Assembly: GCF_001429285.1 (NCBI RefSeq)
Contig: NZ_LMJJ01000023.1
Coordinates: 449,708-513,707, forward strand
Reading direction: 5' to 3'
DNA length: 64,000 nt
From: Ensifer sp. Root278
GTDB lineage: Bacteria > Pseudomonadota > Alphaproteobacteria > Rhizobiales > Rhizobiaceae
The notes under the pieces were generated by a model, which was not told the DNA's origin, did no database searches, and worked only from the letters and a program-made list of their open reading frames with translations. The position numbers and the translations under genes were made by a program. Shown one piece after another: positions 26,919-38,224 of the stretch; positions within the stretch are counted from its first letter, which is position 1; every line of letters begins with the position of its first letter.

Positions 26919-27578
26919 TTATCGCGCGCCGAAAATGGCCGAACCGACACGGACGCTGGTGGCGCCGAACTGCACCGCCGTCTCGAAATCGCCGGACATG
27001 CCCATCGACAGCTTCTCGAGCTTGCAGGCGGCGGCCAGCTTGGCGAGCAGGGCGAAATGCGGGCCGGGATTTTCCTCGACCGGCGGAATGCACATCAGCC
27101 CCTCTATCTGCAGACCCAGCTCCTGGCGGCAGAGATCGACAAAAGCGACCGTCTCCTCCGGTGGGATGCCGGCCTTCTGCGGCTCCAGCCCGGTGTTGAC
27201 CTGAACGTAGAGCCTGAGGTTCCGGCCCTGCTTCTGCATCTCTGCGGAGAGCGCGCGGGCAATCTTCTCACGATCGACCGTCTCGATGACGTCGAAAAGG
27301 GCGACTGCCTCAGCCGCCTTGTTCGACTGCAGCGGGCCGATCAGGTGCAGTTCGAGGCTGGGCGTTTCAGCCTTCAGCACCGGCCACTTGCCTTGCGCTT
27401 CCTGAACCCGGTTCTCTCCGAAGACCCGCTGGCCTGCGGAAATCACCAGCCGGATTGCATCGGCGTCGAAGGTTTTGGACACGGCGACCAGCGTGGCTGC
27501 ACCCTTGGCGCGATGAGCAGACTTCTCTGCCGCCTGAATCCGGCTCACGACATCCTGCAATCGCTCTTGGACTTCCAT
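26919..27578 (-). CDS. YggS/PLPBP-family pyridoxal-phosphate-binding protein
   Basis: A 219-residue single-domain alanine-racemase-fold protein that binds PLP and helps keep its level balanced; it has no known enzyme activity. The PLP Lys is in LVAVSKTFDADAIR, and GENRVQEAQGKW, HLIGPLQSNKA, VQVNTG and MGMSGDFETAVQFGATSVRVGSAIFG are typical. GGAGAA and AAAGG lie before the ATG at 27578. It is divergent from leuS and lies 111 bases upstream of prpE on the same strand. Confidence 0.93.
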   Translation of the reverse strand: MEVQERLQDVVSRIQAAEKSAHRAKGAATLVAVSKTFDADAIRLVISAGQRVFGENRVQEAQGKWPVLKAETPSLELHLIGPLQSNKAAEAVALFDVIETVDREKIARALSAEMQKQGRNLRLYVQVNTGLEPQKAGIPPEETVAFVDLCRQELGLQIEGLMCIPPVEENPGPHFALLAKLAAACKLEKLSMGMSGDFETAVQFGATSVRVGSAIFGAR

Positions 27579-27802
27579 GGACCTTTTCTCCGAAACGGAT
27601 TTCTCAAACCACTCACCGAGCGGATTAGGCAAAGTTGATCGGCTTGCCAAGACCGCCACCCTCATGACGGGCGCAAATCCGCCAAAGTGTCGCGGCAAAC
27701 CCTTCAAAAACTTGACCGTCAGACGGTTTCGTGGTGAAGGTCACCCCAACTATCATGAGGCGCGCCCTATGCGCCGCAGAACTTCCGGAACATCGAAAAG
27801 AC

Positions 27803-30430
27803 ATGTCTAGCGAACGATACAATCCGCGTGATGCCGAGCCCCGTTGGCAGCAGGAATGGGAAAAGAACGAGGTCTTCCAGACCGAGAACGACGATCCGCG
27901 CGAAAAGTACTACGTGCTAGAGATGTTCCCCTATCCGTCGGGCCGCATCCATATGGGCCACGTGCGCAACTACACCATGGGTGACGTGGTGGCGCGGTAC
28001 AAGCGTGCCCGCGGCTTCAACGTGCTGCACCCGATGGGCTGGGACGCCTTCGGCATGCCGGCCGAGAACGCCGCCATGGAGCGTGGTGTGCATCCAGCGA
28101 GCTGGACCTACCAGAACATCGCTTCGATGAAGGCGCAGCTTAAGGTCATGGGCCTGTCGCTCGACTGGAACCGCGAATTCGCGACCTGTGACCCCGCCTA
28201 CTACCAGCGCCAGCAGCATCTGTTCCTGGACTTCCTGGAAAAGGGCCTCGTTTACCGCAAGCAGTCCAAGGTCAACTGGGACCCGGTCGACAACACCGTG
28301 CTCGCCAACGAGCAGGTGATCGACGGCCGCGGCTGGCGCTCGGGCGCGCTGGTCGAACAGCGCGAACTGACGCAGTGGTTCTTCCGCATCACCGACTTCA
28401 GCCAGGAACTGCTCGACGCGCTGGACACGCTGGATCAGTGGCCCGAGAAGGTGCGCCTGATGCAGAAGAACTGGATCGGTCGCTCCGAAGGCCTGTCGCT
28501 GCGTTGGGAGCTGGTCGAAGGCACCGCCGGTGACGCGACCGAGCTGACCGTCTACACGACCCGTCCGGACACGCTCTTCGGCGCTTCCTTCCTGGCGATC
28601 GCTGCCGACCATCCGCTGGCTAGGCAGGCGGCGGCGACCAATCCGGAAGTCGATGCCTTCTGCGAGGAGTGCCGCCGCGCCGGCACCTCGCTCGCCGCGC
28701 TGGAAACGGCAGAAAAGAAGGGCATCGATACCGGCATTCGCGCCAAGCACCCGCTCGATCCGAGCTGGGAACTGCCTGTTTATGTCGCAAATTTCGTACT
28801 GATGGACTACGGCACGGGCGCCATCTTCGGCTGCCCCTCCGGTGACCAGCGCGACCTCGACTTCGCCCGCAAATACGACCTGCCGGTTGTTCCGGTCGTT
28901 ATGCCGAAGGACGGCGATGCCGCAACCTTCGCCATCGGCGACGAGGCCTATATCGGCGACGGCGTGATGATCAACTCGCGCTTCCTCGACGGCCTGTCGA
29001 CGGAAGAGGCATTTGAGACAGTCGCCTCGAAGCTCGAGCAGGAAACGCTCGACGGCGCGCCGAGCGCCGAGCGCAAGGTGAACTTCCGCCTGCGCGACTG
29101 GGGCATTTCGCGTCAGCGCTATTGGGGCTGCCCGATCCCCGTCATCCATTGTGATGACTGCGGTGTCGTGCCGGTTCCGAAGGCCGACCTGCCGGTCATT
29201 CTGCCGCCGGACGTCACCTTCGACAAGCCGGGCAATCCGCTCGACCGTCACCCGACCTGGCGCCACGTTGCCTGCCCGCATTGCGGCAAGGATGCCCGGC
29301 GCGAGACGGACACGATGGACACCTTCGTCGATTCGTCCTGGTACTTCACCCGCTTCACCGCGCCGTGGGAAGACAATCCGACCGACCCCAAGGTCGCCAA
29401 CCATTGGCTGCCGGTGGATCAATATATCGGCGGCATCGAGCACGCGATCCTGCACCTGCTCTACTCGCGCTTCTTCACCCGCGCGATGAAGGCGACCGGT
29501 CATGTCGCGCTCGACGAGCCGTTCAAGGGTCTCTTCACCCAGGGCATGGTCGTGCACGAAACCTATAGCCGCGGCGAGGGTGCCCAGCGCGAATGGGTGA
29601 CCCCGGCCGAGATCCGCATCGAGGAAATCGACGGACGCCGCCGCGCCGTGCTGCTCGAGACCGGCGAGGAAATCGCCATCGGCTCGATCGAGAAGATGTC
29701 GAAGTCGAAGAAGAACGTCGTCGATCCCGACGACATCATCGCTTCCTATGGCGCCGATACCGCGCGCTTCTTCGTTCTCTCCGATTCGCCGCCGGATCGT
29801 GACGTCATCTGGTCCGAAGCCGGTGTCGAAGGATCACATCGCTTCGTCCAGCGCGTATGGCGCTTGATCAGCGAGGCGGCCGAAAAGCTGCGCGGGATCG
29901 AAGCCGTACCGGCGCTTGAAGGCGAGGCCCTTGCCGTTTCTCAGGCCGCGCACAAGACGCTGCGCGCGGTCGAGGCGGATTATGACAAGCTGGCCTTCAA
30001 CAAGGCCGTGGCGCGGATCTATGAGCTCGTGAACACGCTTGCCGCACCGCTGACACAGGTTGCCGCCGGCAAGGCGGACGCAGCGCTCGCGAGCGCTGTA
30101 AAGGACGCCACGACGATCCTGGTCAGCCTGATTGCACCGATGACGCCGCACCTCGCCGAGGAATGCTGGCGCGAAATCGGCGGCGGGGGGCTGATCGCGG
30201 AGCGCGGCTGGCCGACGTTCAATCCTGCGCTGGTTGTCGAGAACGAAATTACCCTTCCCGTGCAGATCAACGGCAAGAAGCGCGCCGATTTGACAATCGC
30301 CCGCGATGCGGATCAGAGTGCGATCGAAAGCGCCGTCCTGGCGCTCGATGCCGTCAAGTCCGCGCTCAACGGCAGCAGCCCCAAGAAAATCATCGTCGTG
30401 CCCCAGAGGATCGTCAATGTCGTTGTCTGA
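27803..30430 (+). CDS. leuS: Leucyl-tRNA synthetase
   Basis: An 875-residue class I tRNA synthetase charging tRNA-Leu. The HIGH motif appears as HMGH in [15 protein letters not shown] and the KMSKS motif is intact in [17 protein letters not shown]. Between them is the editing domain ([23 protein letters not shown]) that removes wrong amino acids, and a C-terminal anticodon-binding part follows. The ATG at 27803 gives the usual [15 protein letters not shown] start although its ribosome site is weak. Its end overlaps lptE by 14 bases, so leuS-lptE-holA form one unit. Confidence 0.97.
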   Translation: MSSERYNPRDAEPRWQQEWEKNEVFQTENDDPREKYYVLEMFPYPSGRIHMGHVRNYTMGDVVARYKRARGFNVLHPMGWDAFGMPAENAAMERGVHPASWTYQNIASMKAQLKVMGLSLDWNREFATCDPAYYQRQQHLFLDFLEKGLVYRKQSKVNWDPVDNTVLANEQVIDGRGWRSGALVEQRELTQWFFRITDFSQELLDALDTLDQWPEKVRLMQKNWIGRSEGLSLRWELVEGTAGDATELTVYTTRPDTLFGASFLAIAADHPLARQAAATNPEVDAFCEECRRAGTSLAALETAEKKGIDTGIRAKHPLDPSWELPVYVANFVLMDYGTGAIFGCPSGDQRDLDFARKYDLPVVPVVMPKDGDAATFAIGDEAYIGDGVMINSRFLDGLSTEEAFETVASKLEQETLDGAPSAERKVNFRLRDWGISRQRYWGCPIPVIHCDDCGVVPVPKADLPVILPPDVTFDKPGNPLDRHPTWRHVACPHCGKDARRETDTMDTFVDSSWYFTRFTAPWEDNPTDPKVANHWLPVDQYIGGIEHAILHLLYSRFFTRAMKATGHVALDEPFKGLFTQGMVVHETYSRGEGAQREWVTPAEIRIEEIDGRRRAVLLETGEEIAIGSIEKMSKSKKNVVDPDDIIASYGADTARFFVLSDSPPDRDVIWSEAGVEGSHRFVQRVWRLISEAAEKLRGIEAVPALEGEALAVSQAAHKTLRAVEADYDKLAFNKAVARIYELVNTLAAPLTQVAAGKADAALASAVKDATTILVSLIAPMTPHLAEECWREIGGGGLIAERGWPTFNPALVVENEITLPVQINGKKRADLTIARDADQSAIESAVLALDAVKSALNGSSPKKIIVVPQRIVNVVV

Positions 30431-30950
30431 TAGAGCTGGCTCCCGTATCCGGTCGTTTCCGGTGCTGGCAGGTGTTCTTTTGCTGACCGCGCTCGCCGGC
30501 TGCCAGGTCAGGCCGCTCTACTCCGATCCTGTCGGTACGTCGACGGCGCTGGCGGCGATCGAGATCTCCGATGCCGACGAGCGCGTCGAACAGGAAGTCC
30601 GCAACGCGCTGATCTTCCTTGTGGCGGGCGGGCAGGGCGAACCGGTAAACCCGCAATATCACCTGTCGCTGGACGTCACGAGCCGCGCCATGGGCGTGCT
30701 CTATGATCAGAACAAGGACCGCGTGGATCGGGCAAGCGCCGGACGCATCGTCGTCAAGGCGGACTACAACCTGACGAAGATCGGAACGGGCGAGACGATC
30801 AAGTCTGGCAACCGCACGGCGGTCGCGCTTGTCGACTTCTCCGTCCAGGAATTTGCCAAGGTGCGCGCCGTGCGCGATGGCGAAAACCGCGCCGCAAAGG
30901 AATTGGCCGAGCTGATCCGGGCTGATGTTGCCGCGGCCCTCAGTCGCTAG
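30417..30950 (+). CDS. lptE: LPS-assembly lipoprotein LptE
   Basis: A 177-residue outer-membrane lipoprotein, plug partner of LptD in lipopolysaccharide insertion. The signal sequence ends in a lipobox LTALAGC with the acylated Cys at residue 29. The mature part is short ([21 protein letters not shown], then [14 protein letters not shown]) as in alphaproteobacterial LptE. GAGGA lies before the ATG, which is inside the end of leuS. The leuS-lptE-holA order is widely conserved and supports the call. Confidence 0.9.
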   Translation: MSLSDRAGSRIRSFPVLAGVLLLTALAGCQVRPLYSDPVGTSTALAAIEISDADERVEQEVRNALIFLVAGGQGEPVNPQYHLSLDVTSRAMGVLYDQNKDRVDRASAGRIVVKADYNLTKIGTGETIKSGNRTAVALVDFSVQEFAKVRAVRDGENRAAKELAELIRADVAAALSR

Positions 30951-30962
30951 TCCGGTGTCGGG

Positions 30963-31997
30963 ATGAGCGAAGTCAAGTCGCACGAATTCGACTCCTTCCT
31001 CCAGAAGTCCGTCGGGGTCTACCGGCTGTTCATTCTCTACGGGCCCGATCGCGGGCTCGTATCCGAGCGTGCGTCCGCACTCGCCGCGCGCTGCGGCGTG
31101 CCACTGGATGATCCCTTTTCCGTCCTGAAGCTCGATGTCAGCGAGCTGGCGCAATCGCCCGGCCGGCTGCTGGACGAGGTCAATTCCATCGGCCTGTTTG
31201 GCGGTGAGAAGCTCATCTGGGTGCGGGGAGCAGCCAACGAGAAGTCACTCGTCGACGCGATGCAGCTTTTGGCGGCCGAGCCGCCCTCAGGCAGCTCTGT
31301 GATCGTCGAGGCCGGTGACCTGAAGAAGGGTGCCGCCCTTCGCAAGATCGGCGAGACGGCCCGCTCTGTTGCCTGTATCGCCTGCTACAGTGATGACGTT
31401 CGCGGCCTGCAGGCCTTGATTGATAAGGAACTTGGCGACGAGAAGCTGGGAATCACGCCGGCCGCCCGTGCGCGCCTGGTGGACGCTCTCGGCGGCGACC
31501 GTCTGGCGTCACGCAACGAGCTGCGCAAGCTCGCCCTTTACTGCCGTGGGAAGACGGCCGTGGACGAGGAGGACGTGCTCGACATCGTCGGCGATGCCAG
31601 CGCCATTTCCGTCGATGACGCGGTCGATGCGGTGCTCAAGGGCGATCTCGATGGCCTGCTGCACGCGATGCAAAAGATCACGACCTCGAAGACCCCGGCG
31701 TTTCTGGTACTGCAGGCCTGTCTGCGACAGTTCCAGCAGCTCGACGTGATGCGCGCCGAAATGGACGCCAGTCGTCAACAGGCAGGGCAAGTGATTGCGA
31801 CGCTCGGGCGTGGTCTGCATTTCCGACGCAAACCGATCGTCGAGGCCGCGCTGAAGCAATGGACGGCGCCGGCGATACGCCGTGAACTCAATCGCCTGCA
31901 GACAACCATCTTCCAAAGCCGCAGCCGCGCCAGCCTCGAAGAAAGCCTGGTCTTGCAGAACCTCATGGCGATCGCGGTGCAATCCGCACGGCGTTGA
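30963..31997 (+). CDS. holA: DNA polymerase III delta subunit
   Basis: A 344-residue clamp-loader subunit that opens the sliding clamp. The N-terminal AAA-like part starts FILYGPDRGLVSERA and has LIWVRGAANEKSLVDA. The middle AARARLVDALGGDRLASRNELRKLALYCRG is the characteristic HolA block, and the C-terminal collar domain contains LVLQACLRQFQQLD. It follows lptE by 12 bases and faces parB across a short gap. Confidence 0.93.
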   Translation: MSEVKSHEFDSFLQKSVGVYRLFILYGPDRGLVSERASALAARCGVPLDDPFSVLKLDVSELAQSPGRLLDEVNSIGLFGGEKLIWVRGAANEKSLVDAMQLLAAEPPSGSSVIVEAGDLKKGAALRKIGETARSVACIACYSDDVRGLQALIDKELGDEKLGITPAARARLVDALGGDRLASRNELRKLALYCRGKTAVDEEDVLDIVGDASAISVDDAVDAVLKGDLDGLLHAMQKITTSKTPAFLVLQACLRQFQQLDVMRAEMDASRQQAGQVIATLGRGLHFRRKPIVEAALKQWTAPAIRRELNRLQTTIFQSRSRASLEESLVLQNLMAIAVQSARR

Positions 31998-32154
31998 TGC
32001 GTTCGGCCCAGGGGAATTCAGCCGGCTGAGGTCGCTTGCTTCCTTCATTTCCTAGCTGGAATTGCCTCTTTACACGCATGGATCCACGTCCTTGGAGGCG
32101 ATCCCTTTGAATCTGGTCCATTCGCGCAGAAAGATTAGAGAAATCAATATATTA

Positions 32155-32185
32155 AGGCGCGCGCCCTTGTTTGCAGGGCGCGCCT
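32155..32185 (-). terminator. Terminator of the parB transcript
   Basis: GC-rich stem with a small bulge (32155-32167 with 32175-32185) followed on the minus strand by TTAATATATT. It lies between the convergent holA and parB genes. Confidence 0.65.
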
Positions 32186-32218
32186 CTCGATTGTTCTCAC
32201 AATGCCGTTTGTAAGCGC

Positions 32219-33109
32219 TCAGCGGCGCTCGAGCAGCCGGCAGATTTCCTCAAGCTGATCGAGCGTCTTGTAAGCGATGCGAAGATGGCCGCCGGAAGCC
32301 TTGTGATTGACGGTCACCTCGAGGCCAAGGCTGTCCGACAGGGTGCGTTCAAGCGCCAGCGTGTCCGCATCCTTCTCGTCGCGGCGTGCCGTCTTGCCGA
32401 AATTCGGGTCGTTCTGTGCGCGGATATCGTTCTGGGCGATGCGCTCGGCATCACGCACCGAAAGCCCCTTGGAGACGATCGTGCGGGCCAGCGCCGCCGG
32501 ATCCGACGTGGGAATCAGCGCGCGCGCATGCCCGGCAGACAGCGCGCCTTCCGACAGCATGTCGCGCACCGGTTCCGGCAATTTCAGCAGTCTCAGGCTG
32601 TTGGCGACGTGGCTGCGGCTCTTGCCGATAATTTCGCCGAGATCGTTCTGCGTATAACCGTGCTCGGCAATCAACTGCTCATAGCCGAGCGCCTCGTCGA
32701 GCGGGTTGAGATCCGAGCGCTGAACGTTTTCGACGATCGCGATCTCGAGCGCCGTGCGATCGTCAACGTCACGGATAATGACCGGAATCTCGGTGAATCC
32801 GGCTAACTGTGCCGCCCGCCAACGACGTTCGCCGGCGATGATCTCGTAGCGGTCGGCGCCGATCGTGCGAGCGACAACAGGCTGAACGATGCCGTGCTGA
32901 CGAATCGAATTGGCGAGATCCTGAAGTTCGGCTTCGTCGAACTGCCGGCGCGGGTTGCGCGGGTTGCGCGACACGAACTCAATCGGCACACGCCGGTCCG
33001 GGTTGACCGGGGCAGGGGCGGAAGCACCTGCCTGCAGCGGTTGATCCATCTCGCCGATCAACGCGGCCAGTCCGCGACCAAGCCGTCTCTTCGAGCTATC
33101 GTCGTTCAT
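32219..33109 (-). CDS. parB: Chromosome-partitioning protein ParB
   Basis: A 296-residue CTP-dependent DNA clamp that loads at parS and spreads. The N-terminal LGRGLAALIGE contacts ParA. The CTP-binding segment contains GERRWRAAQLAGF (GxRRxxA). The helix-turn-helix (YTQNDLGEIIGKSRSHVANSLRLL) reads parS, and the C-terminal 45 residues dimerise. It is 35 bases downstream of parA. Many matching parS sites in the window fit this protein. Confidence 0.97.
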   Translation of the reverse strand: MNDDSSKRRLGRGLAALIGEMDQPLQAGASAPAPVNPDRRVPIEFVSRNPRNPRRQFDEAELQDLANSIRQHGIVQPVVARTIGADRYEIIAGERRWRAAQLAGFTEIPVIIRDVDDRTALEIAIVENVQRSDLNPLDEALGYEQLIAEHGYTQNDLGEIIGKSRSHVANSLRLLKLPEPVRDMLSEGALSAGHARALIPTSDPAALARTIVSKGLSVRDAERIAQNDIRAQNDPNFGKTARRDEKDADTLALERTLSDSLGLEVTVNHKASGGHLRIAYKTLDQLEEICRLLERR

Positions 33110-33144
33110 ATCGTCACCCGATTTAAATTACGCTACCGAAATGA

Positions 33145-33939
33145 TTATGCAGCCTTGCGCTGGCGTTCACGCTGAATCACTTCCGATGCCAACTGCAGAT
33201 AGGCCTGGCTTCCAGCGCATTTCAGATCATAGAGAATCGCAGGCTTGCCATAGGACGGCGCCTCGGAAACGCGAACATTGCGCGGAATGAGCGTGTGATA
33301 GACCTTGTCGCCAAGATGGGTCCGGACATCACTGACGACCTGCTGGGCGAGATTGTTGCGCGAGTCGAACATCGTCAGCACGATACCCTGTATATCCAGC
33401 GACGGATTCACCGATCGGCGAACCTGATCCACAGTTTCCAACAGCTGGCTGAGACCTTCCAGCGCGAAGAACTCGCACTGCAACGGCACCAGCACGGAAT
33501 GCGCTGCGGCCATGGCATTCATCGTCAGGAGATTGAACGACGGCGGGCAATCGACGAGCACATAGGAGTACTCCATCGCCGCCGGGCTGACCAAAGCTTT
33601 GCGCAGGCGGAAGACCCGGTCCGGTTCCTGAGAAATCTCCATCTCGACGCCGAGAAGATCCATGGTCGAAGGCACAATCGAAAGATTCGGCACAGCGGTT
33701 TGCTGTGCTATCTCGTTGATCCCGTGCGAGCCCATCATCAGCTCATAGGATGAGAGGTTCCGATCGCGCCGCTGAATACCCAGACCGGTGCTGGCATTGC
33801 CTTGCGGATCGAGATCGACGATGAGGACTCGTTCGCCGATTGCCGCGAGAGCAGTCGCCAGATTGATGGCGGTCGTCGTTTTACCGACTCCACCTTTCTG
33901 ATTTGCGATTGTGATGATCCGATTTCTTGCGCCAAACAT
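33145..33939 (-). CDS. parA: Chromosome-partitioning ATPase ParA
   Basis: A 264-residue Walker-type ATPase that binds DNA nonspecifically in its ATP form and pulls ParB-parS complexes apart. The deviant Walker A ANQKGGVGKTTTAINLA starts near residue 13; Walker A' DLDPQGNAS and Walker B VLVDCPPSFNLLTMNA follow. It lacks the N-terminal extension of plasmid ParA/RepA proteins, so it is the chromosomal type. It follows rsmG by 15 bases. Confidence 0.97.
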   Translation of the reverse strand: MFGARNRIITIANQKGGVGKTTTAINLATALAAIGERVLIVDLDPQGNASTGLGIQRRDRNLSSYELMMGSHGINEIAQQTAVPNLSIVPSTMDLLGVEMEISQEPDRVFRLRKALVSPAAMEYSYVLVDCPPSFNLLTMNAMAAAHSVLVPLQCEFFALEGLSQLLETVDQVRRSVNPSLDIQGIVLTMFDSRNNLAQQVVSDVRTHLGDKVYHTLIPRNVRVSEAPSYGKPAILYDLKCAGSQAYLQLASEVIQRERQRKAA

Positions 33940-33954
33940 GTTTCCGCTCGCCGA

Positions 33955-34596
33955 TCACTGAACCTTGCGTGATAGATTTGCGATCTCGAGCACAACAGAG
34001 TCCGGCTCGACGACGCTTGGATGTTTTACCAGATCGAACTGATAGCGGCCAATGGCTTTGTCGATTTCGCGCTGGTAATCCCGCCCTTTGTGGAAATAGG
34101 CGACCGTTTTGCGCTCATCTGCCAGCAACCACGGCGCAGAGTAGTCGAGCAAGAGCGTCAAATCGGCCAAGGCCCGCGCCGAAACCGCGTCGGCGTGCGG
34201 AATCACCTTGCCGGCTTCTTCGATTCGAATCGGGTGAACGGAGCCACGCGCGCCCGTTTCGGCCAAGGCGACTCGCAAGAATGCGGCTTTCTTTTTGTTG
34301 CTTTCGACGAGATGCACCCAGCCGTCAGCGCACTCCGAGAGATAGATCGCCGTAATGATGCCCGGGAAGCCGCCGCCGCTTCCCAGATCAACCCAGGTCT
34401 TTGGCTCGGGCGACAACTGTACAAGCTGCAAGCTATCAACGATATGGCGGCGCCATAGATCCTCAATCGTCGAAGGCGCTACGAGATTGATCGACTTCGC
34501 CCACTTCTGAAAAAGGCGGGCAAAGTGCTCCAGGCGTTCATTCGTTTCACGTGAAACACGCAGTCCGTTCAACACATCGATTGGACTCGTTTTCAT
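33955..34596 (-). CDS. rsmG: 16S rRNA (guanine-N7) methyltransferase RsmG
   Basis: A 213-residue SAM methyltransferase making m7G527 in 16S rRNA; loss gives low-level streptomycin resistance in other bacteria. The SAM loop is [12 protein letters not shown], preceded by [14 protein letters not shown], both typical of GidB. It overlaps mnmG by 4 bases (ATGA). Codons 13-17 (VSRET) contain a near-perfect parS site. Confidence 0.95.
   Translation of the reverse strand: MKTSPIDVLNGLRVSRETNERLEHFARLFQKWAKSINLVAPSTIEDLWRRHIVDSLQLVQLSPEPKTWVDLGSGGGFPGIITAIYLSECADGWVHLVESNKKKAAFLRVALAETGARGSVHPIRIEEAGKVIPHADAVSARALADLTLLLDYSAPWLLADERKTVAYFHKGRDYQREIDKAIGRYQFDLVKHPSVVEPDSVVLEIANLSRKVQ
34543..34558. promoter_or_regulatory. 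parS site inside rsmG
   Basis: CGTTTCACGTGAAACA matches 15 of 16 positions. It lies in the first 20 codons of rsmG and is translated as VSRET. It is the strong site closest to parAB. Confidence 0.85.
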
Positions 34597-36476
34597 TGTG
34601 CACTTGCCTTTTCTTCGCGTTCTGCGCTTCCGTTTTGACGCTTCAGCCAGGCAAGGATCAGCGATGCGGCGGCGGGCGTCATGCCATCAACCTTCATCAC
34701 CTGCGACAGATTGCGCGGGGCATGCTGCTTCAGCTTCTGCTTCAACTCATTGGACAATCCCGACAGCCTGTCAAAGTCAAAGCCTTCAGGGATCACCAGA
34801 TTTTCCTCGCGGCGAATGCCTGCAATATCCGCCGCCTGCCTGTCCATATAGACCGCATAGGCGGCGTCAATTTCCAGCGCCTCGACGACCCGTGAACCAA
34901 TCGACGACAGCTCCGGCCAGATCGGCACCAAGGCGGAAATCGATTGATCCAGATAGGAGAGGATTTCAAAGGCGGTGCGCCGCTGGCCATCCTGGTTCAG
35001 CTTCAGGCCATGACGATTGCCTTCGGCTGGCGTCACCGAGAGGCTCTTCAACAGTTGCCGTCCATCATCGAACTGTACTTGCCAGTCGGTAAAGCGGTCG
35101 CGGCGCGCATCTGAAATACAGCCGAGTTCCATCGCCAATGGCGTCAGTCGCGCATCGGCATTATCAGCGCGCAGCGACAAACGATACTCCGCTCGAGATG
35201 TAAACATGCGGTAAGGCTCGGTAATGCCGCGCGACGTCAGGTCGTCGATCATGACGCCGATATAGGAGTTGGTGCGGCTGAAGATCACCTCGGGCCGACC
35301 GGTCGCCAGCAGCGCCGCATTCAGGCCCGCGACCAGCCCCTGGGCGCCGGCTTCTTCGTAACCTGTCGTCCCGTTGATCTGCCCTGCCAGGAACAGGCCG
35401 GGCATCTTGCGCACCGCCAGCGTCGCGTTCAACTCGCGCGGATCCACATGGTCATACTCGATGGCATAGCCGGGCTGCAGGATCGCCACATTCTCCAATC
35501 CCGGAATTGTTCGAATGAACGCCTCCTGGGTATCAGCCGGCAATGAGGTCGAGATCCCATTCGGATAGATGGTGTCATCGTCGAGGCCTTCCGGCTCCAA
35601 GAAGATCTGATGACCGTCGCGCTCGCCAAAACGCACGATCTTATCTTCGATCGACGGGCAATAGCGCGGACCGACGCCTTCGATCTGACCCGAATACATC
35701 GCGGACTTTCCGATATTGTCGGCGATGATCTTGTGGGTGGCCTCGGTCGTGCGCGTCACGCCGCAATCAATCTGACGGTTCAGAATGCGGTCGGTCATGA
35801 AGGAGAACGGTACAGGATCCTCGTCGGGACCTTGTCGGCCGACACTGTCCCAATCGATCGTGCGCCCATCCAGGCGTGCCGGCGTACCGGTCTTCAGACG
35901 TCCCAGCTTCAGACCATAGCGCAGCAGTGTCGCCGAAAGCCCAACAGAGGGTTCTTCACCAACGCGGCCAGCCGGGATCTTCTGGTCGCCGATATGGATC
36001 AGCCCCTTCAGAAAGGTGCCGGTCGTCAAAACCACGGACGTCGATGCAAACGTCCGGCTGTCCTTCATGACGACACCGCTGACCTTGCCATCGCTCTCGA
36101 TCAAGTCGAAGGCGTCACCCTCAACCACCGTGAGGTTGGCAATGCCGCTTATTTCGCGCTGCATGGCTTCGCGATAAAGGCGCCGGTCGGCCTGCGTGCG
36201 CGGACCGCGGACAGCCGGGCCCTTGCGACGGTTGAGCAGGCGAAACTGAATCCCGCCGGCATCGGCGACCCGACCCATCAGACCATCCATGGCATCGATC
36301 TCGCGCACGAGATGGCCCTTGCCCAATCCACCAATCGCTGGATTGCAGGACATCACGCCGATGGTCGACGCCTTGTGCGTGATCAGTGCCGTGTTGGCGC
36401 CGAGACGTGCAGCCGCGGCAGCCGCCTCGCAACCGGCATGTCCACCGCCAATGACGATAACATCATACTGGGTCAT
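34593..36476 (-). CDS. mnmG: tRNA uridine-5-carboxymethylaminomethyl modification enzyme MnmG (GidA)
   Basis: A 627-residue FAD protein that works with MnmE to modify the wobble uridine of several tRNAs. The FAD loop [17 protein letters not shown] is at the N-terminus. The two GidA signatures [15 protein letters not shown] and [21 protein letters not shown] are intact. GGAG precedes the ATG. It begins the mnmG-rsmG-parA-parB unit, with a parS site in the 100-base gap to mnmE. Confidence 0.97.
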   Translation of the reverse strand: MTQYDVIVIGGGHAGCEAAAAAARLGANTALITHKASTIGVMSCNPAIGGLGKGHLVREIDAMDGLMGRVADAGGIQFRLLNRRKGPAVRGPRTQADRRLYREAMQREISGIANLTVVEGDAFDLIESDGKVSGVVMKDSRTFASTSVVLTTGTFLKGLIHIGDQKIPAGRVGEEPSVGLSATLLRYGLKLGRLKTGTPARLDGRTIDWDSVGRQGPDEDPVPFSFMTDRILNRQIDCGVTRTTEATHKIIADNIGKSAMYSGQIEGVGPRYCPSIEDKIVRFGERDGHQIFLEPEGLDDDTIYPNGISTSLPADTQEAFIRTIPGLENVAILQPGYAIEYDHVDPRELNATLAVRKMPGLFLAGQINGTTGYEEAGAQGLVAGLNAALLATGRPEVIFSRTNSYIGVMIDDLTSRGITEPYRMFTSRAEYRLSLRADNADARLTPLAMELGCISDARRDRFTDWQVQFDDGRQLLKSLSVTPAEGNRHGLKLNQDGQRRTAFEILSYLDQSISALVPIWPELSSIGSRVVEALEIDAAYAVYMDRQAADIAGIRREENLVIPEGFDFDRLSGLSNELKQKLKQHAPRNLSQVMKVDGMTPAAASLILAWLKRQNGSAEREEKASAQ

Positions 36477-36519
36477 TGCTCATATCTCCAAGCCAGCACA
36501 CCTTTGCACCGGCACGAAT

Positions 36520-36535
36520 CGTTTCACGTGAAACA
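36520..36535. promoter_or_regulatory. parS site between mnmE and mnmG
   Basis: CGTTTCACGTGAAACA, 15 of 16, identical to the site inside rsmG. It lies in the gap of about 100 bases upstream of mnmG. Confidence 0.85.
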
Positions 36536-36576
36536 CAACGAAGGACTCGCAAACGTTGTATCGTTGTTTCCACAGA

Positions 36577-37905
36577 CTATTTTCCGATACAGAATTCGGA
36601 AAATATCACATCCAAAAGGTTCTCGACATCCACCCGCCCGGTAATCCGTCCAATCGCGTCTCCGGCAAGACGAAGCTGCTCTGCTCGGATGTCCAGGCCG
36701 TAATGTTGCCCCGCCAAGCTCTCTTCGATTGCCCGAAGAGCCTGCCGGAGACTATCGACGTGACGGCGACGTGAAGGCAAGGCAAGGGACGTTCGACCGC
36801 TGAGGTCGGGGAGATGGGCGGCGATCTCATCCAGTAGGCGATCCATGCCTTCACCCGTCCGGGTCGAGATCAAAACATCGGCTTCATCAGGAGACCATTG
36901 CCGATCATCTCGATCTATCTTCGTTGCTACACGCAAGACGGCAGTGCCGTCAGATGTGATATCGGACAGAGAATCAAAGCCGCTCGCCGTCTCCGAAAGG
37001 AGGAGGATCAAATCTGCTCGCTCGATAACTTCTCGCGCGCGACGTATGCCCTCTTGCTCGACACGTTCCTCGGTTTCACGCAGACCGGCGGTGTCATAAA
37101 GCTTGACTGAGAATCCGGCTAATGAAAGATCCACCGAGAGCACGTCACGCGTTGTCCCGGCAATTTCCGTGACGATCGCGATATCTCTCTGCGCCAGTGC
37201 ATTGAGCAAGCTGGACTTTCCGGCGTTCGGCTCACCGGCGATGACGATCTTCAGCCCATCACGGATGATCTCGGCAATCGGCGCATCGGCGATGTGTGCG
37301 GCGATCTCCTGTGCAAGCACGGACATGTCCTGCCAGATGCGTTCGCTCACCGAGCCCGGCACATCGTCCTCGTCAGCAAAGTCGAGTTCAGCTTCGATCA
37401 TCGCCCGCGCATGCGTCAGGCGCTTCGCCCAGGCCGCGTAGACTTTTGATTGCCCGCCGCCGGAGTGTTCGATCGCCAGGCGGCGCTGCATTTCGGTCTC
37501 GGCAACGATCAGGTCAGCGAGACCCTCGACTTCCACCAGATCCAACTTGCCGTTCTGGAAGGCGCGCCGTGAAAACTCACCCGCTTCGGCGTGGCGCAGC
37601 CCTTCGAACTTCGAAAGCTCCTCGAGCAGGGCGTTCACCGCAGCGCGGCCGCCGTGGATTTGAAACTCGGCGCAGTCCTCGCCCGTGAAAGAGGCAGGAC
37701 CAGGGAAATAGAGAACGAGGCCGCTATCGATCACGAAACCGTTGCGAGAGCGAATCGATTTGAGCGTCGCTATCCGCGGTGATGGGGCCTCGCCACACAA
37801 TGCCTCAAGCACCGCTGCGGTGTGCTGGCCGCTGACACGCACAACCGCGACACCAGCGGGAAGGGCTCCGCTGGAAAGCGCATATATCGTGTGCATCGCT
37901 GTCAT
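36577..37905 (-). CDS. mnmE: tRNA modification GTPase MnmE (TrmE)
   Basis: A 442-residue GTPase, partner of MnmG. The N-terminal tetrahydrofolate-binding domain (DTIY-type start MHTIYALSSGALPAGVAVVRVSG) precedes the helical domain, which holds an inserted GTPase domain with G1 GEPNAGKSSLLN, G3 DTAGLRETE and G4 TKID. The protein ends with the essential CIGK. The ATG at 37905 gives this start; an in-frame ATG at 37896 is an alternative. Confidence 0.96.
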   Translation of the reverse strand: MTAMHTIYALSSGALPAGVAVVRVSGQHTAAVLEALCGEAPSPRIATLKSIRSRNGFVIDSGLVLYFPGPASFTGEDCAEFQIHGGRAAVNALLEELSKFEGLRHAEAGEFSRRAFQNGKLDLVEVEGLADLIVAETEMQRRLAIEHSGGGQSKVYAAWAKRLTHARAMIEAELDFADEDDVPGSVSERIWQDMSVLAQEIAAHIADAPIAEIIRDGLKIVIAGEPNAGKSSLLNALAQRDIAIVTEIAGTTRDVLSVDLSLAGFSVKLYDTAGLRETEERVEQEGIRRAREVIERADLILLLSETASGFDSLSDITSDGTAVLRVATKIDRDDRQWSPDEADVLISTRTGEGMDRLLDEIAAHLPDLSGRTSLALPSRRRHVDSLRQALRAIEESLAGQHYGLDIRAEQLRLAGDAIGRITGRVDVENLLDVIFSEFCIGK

Positions 37906-38112
37906 TGGCTCACCTGGAAAGACCGCCGAGACGGCAGGGCGCCTCGCTGGTCGAAACAATGGGGATCGTCGAAGTTCCAGACCGGATCGTTTTTTCTTCG
38001 CGGAGCGTGCTCACGCAGAATGGAAACGGCATCTCAAAGGGTCGGGGAGCTTATGCCGAAACGGCGCCGAAATATCAAGGTCCCGCCACGCTCATGTTTC
38101 ACAGCGTCGGTG

Positions 38113-38128
38113 TGTTTCACGTGAATCA
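38113..38128. promoter_or_regulatory. parS site between mnmE and rho
   Basis: TGTTTCACGTGAATCA, 15 of 16, identical to the site upstream of htpX; the match extends one more base (G). Confidence 0.8.
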
Positions 38129-38224
38129 GCCGGAGCGATCACCTCTCCCAGATCCCGGAGAGAACGAGATTGTTGCGAAGCCGAATCAATGAGGAAGAAG
38201 AATCCGGATAAGGTTCTGGGAAAA

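Noticed and set aside
38092-38105. TGTTTCACAG next to the parS site at 38113
   Set aside because: Only the left half matches; no CACGTG centre.
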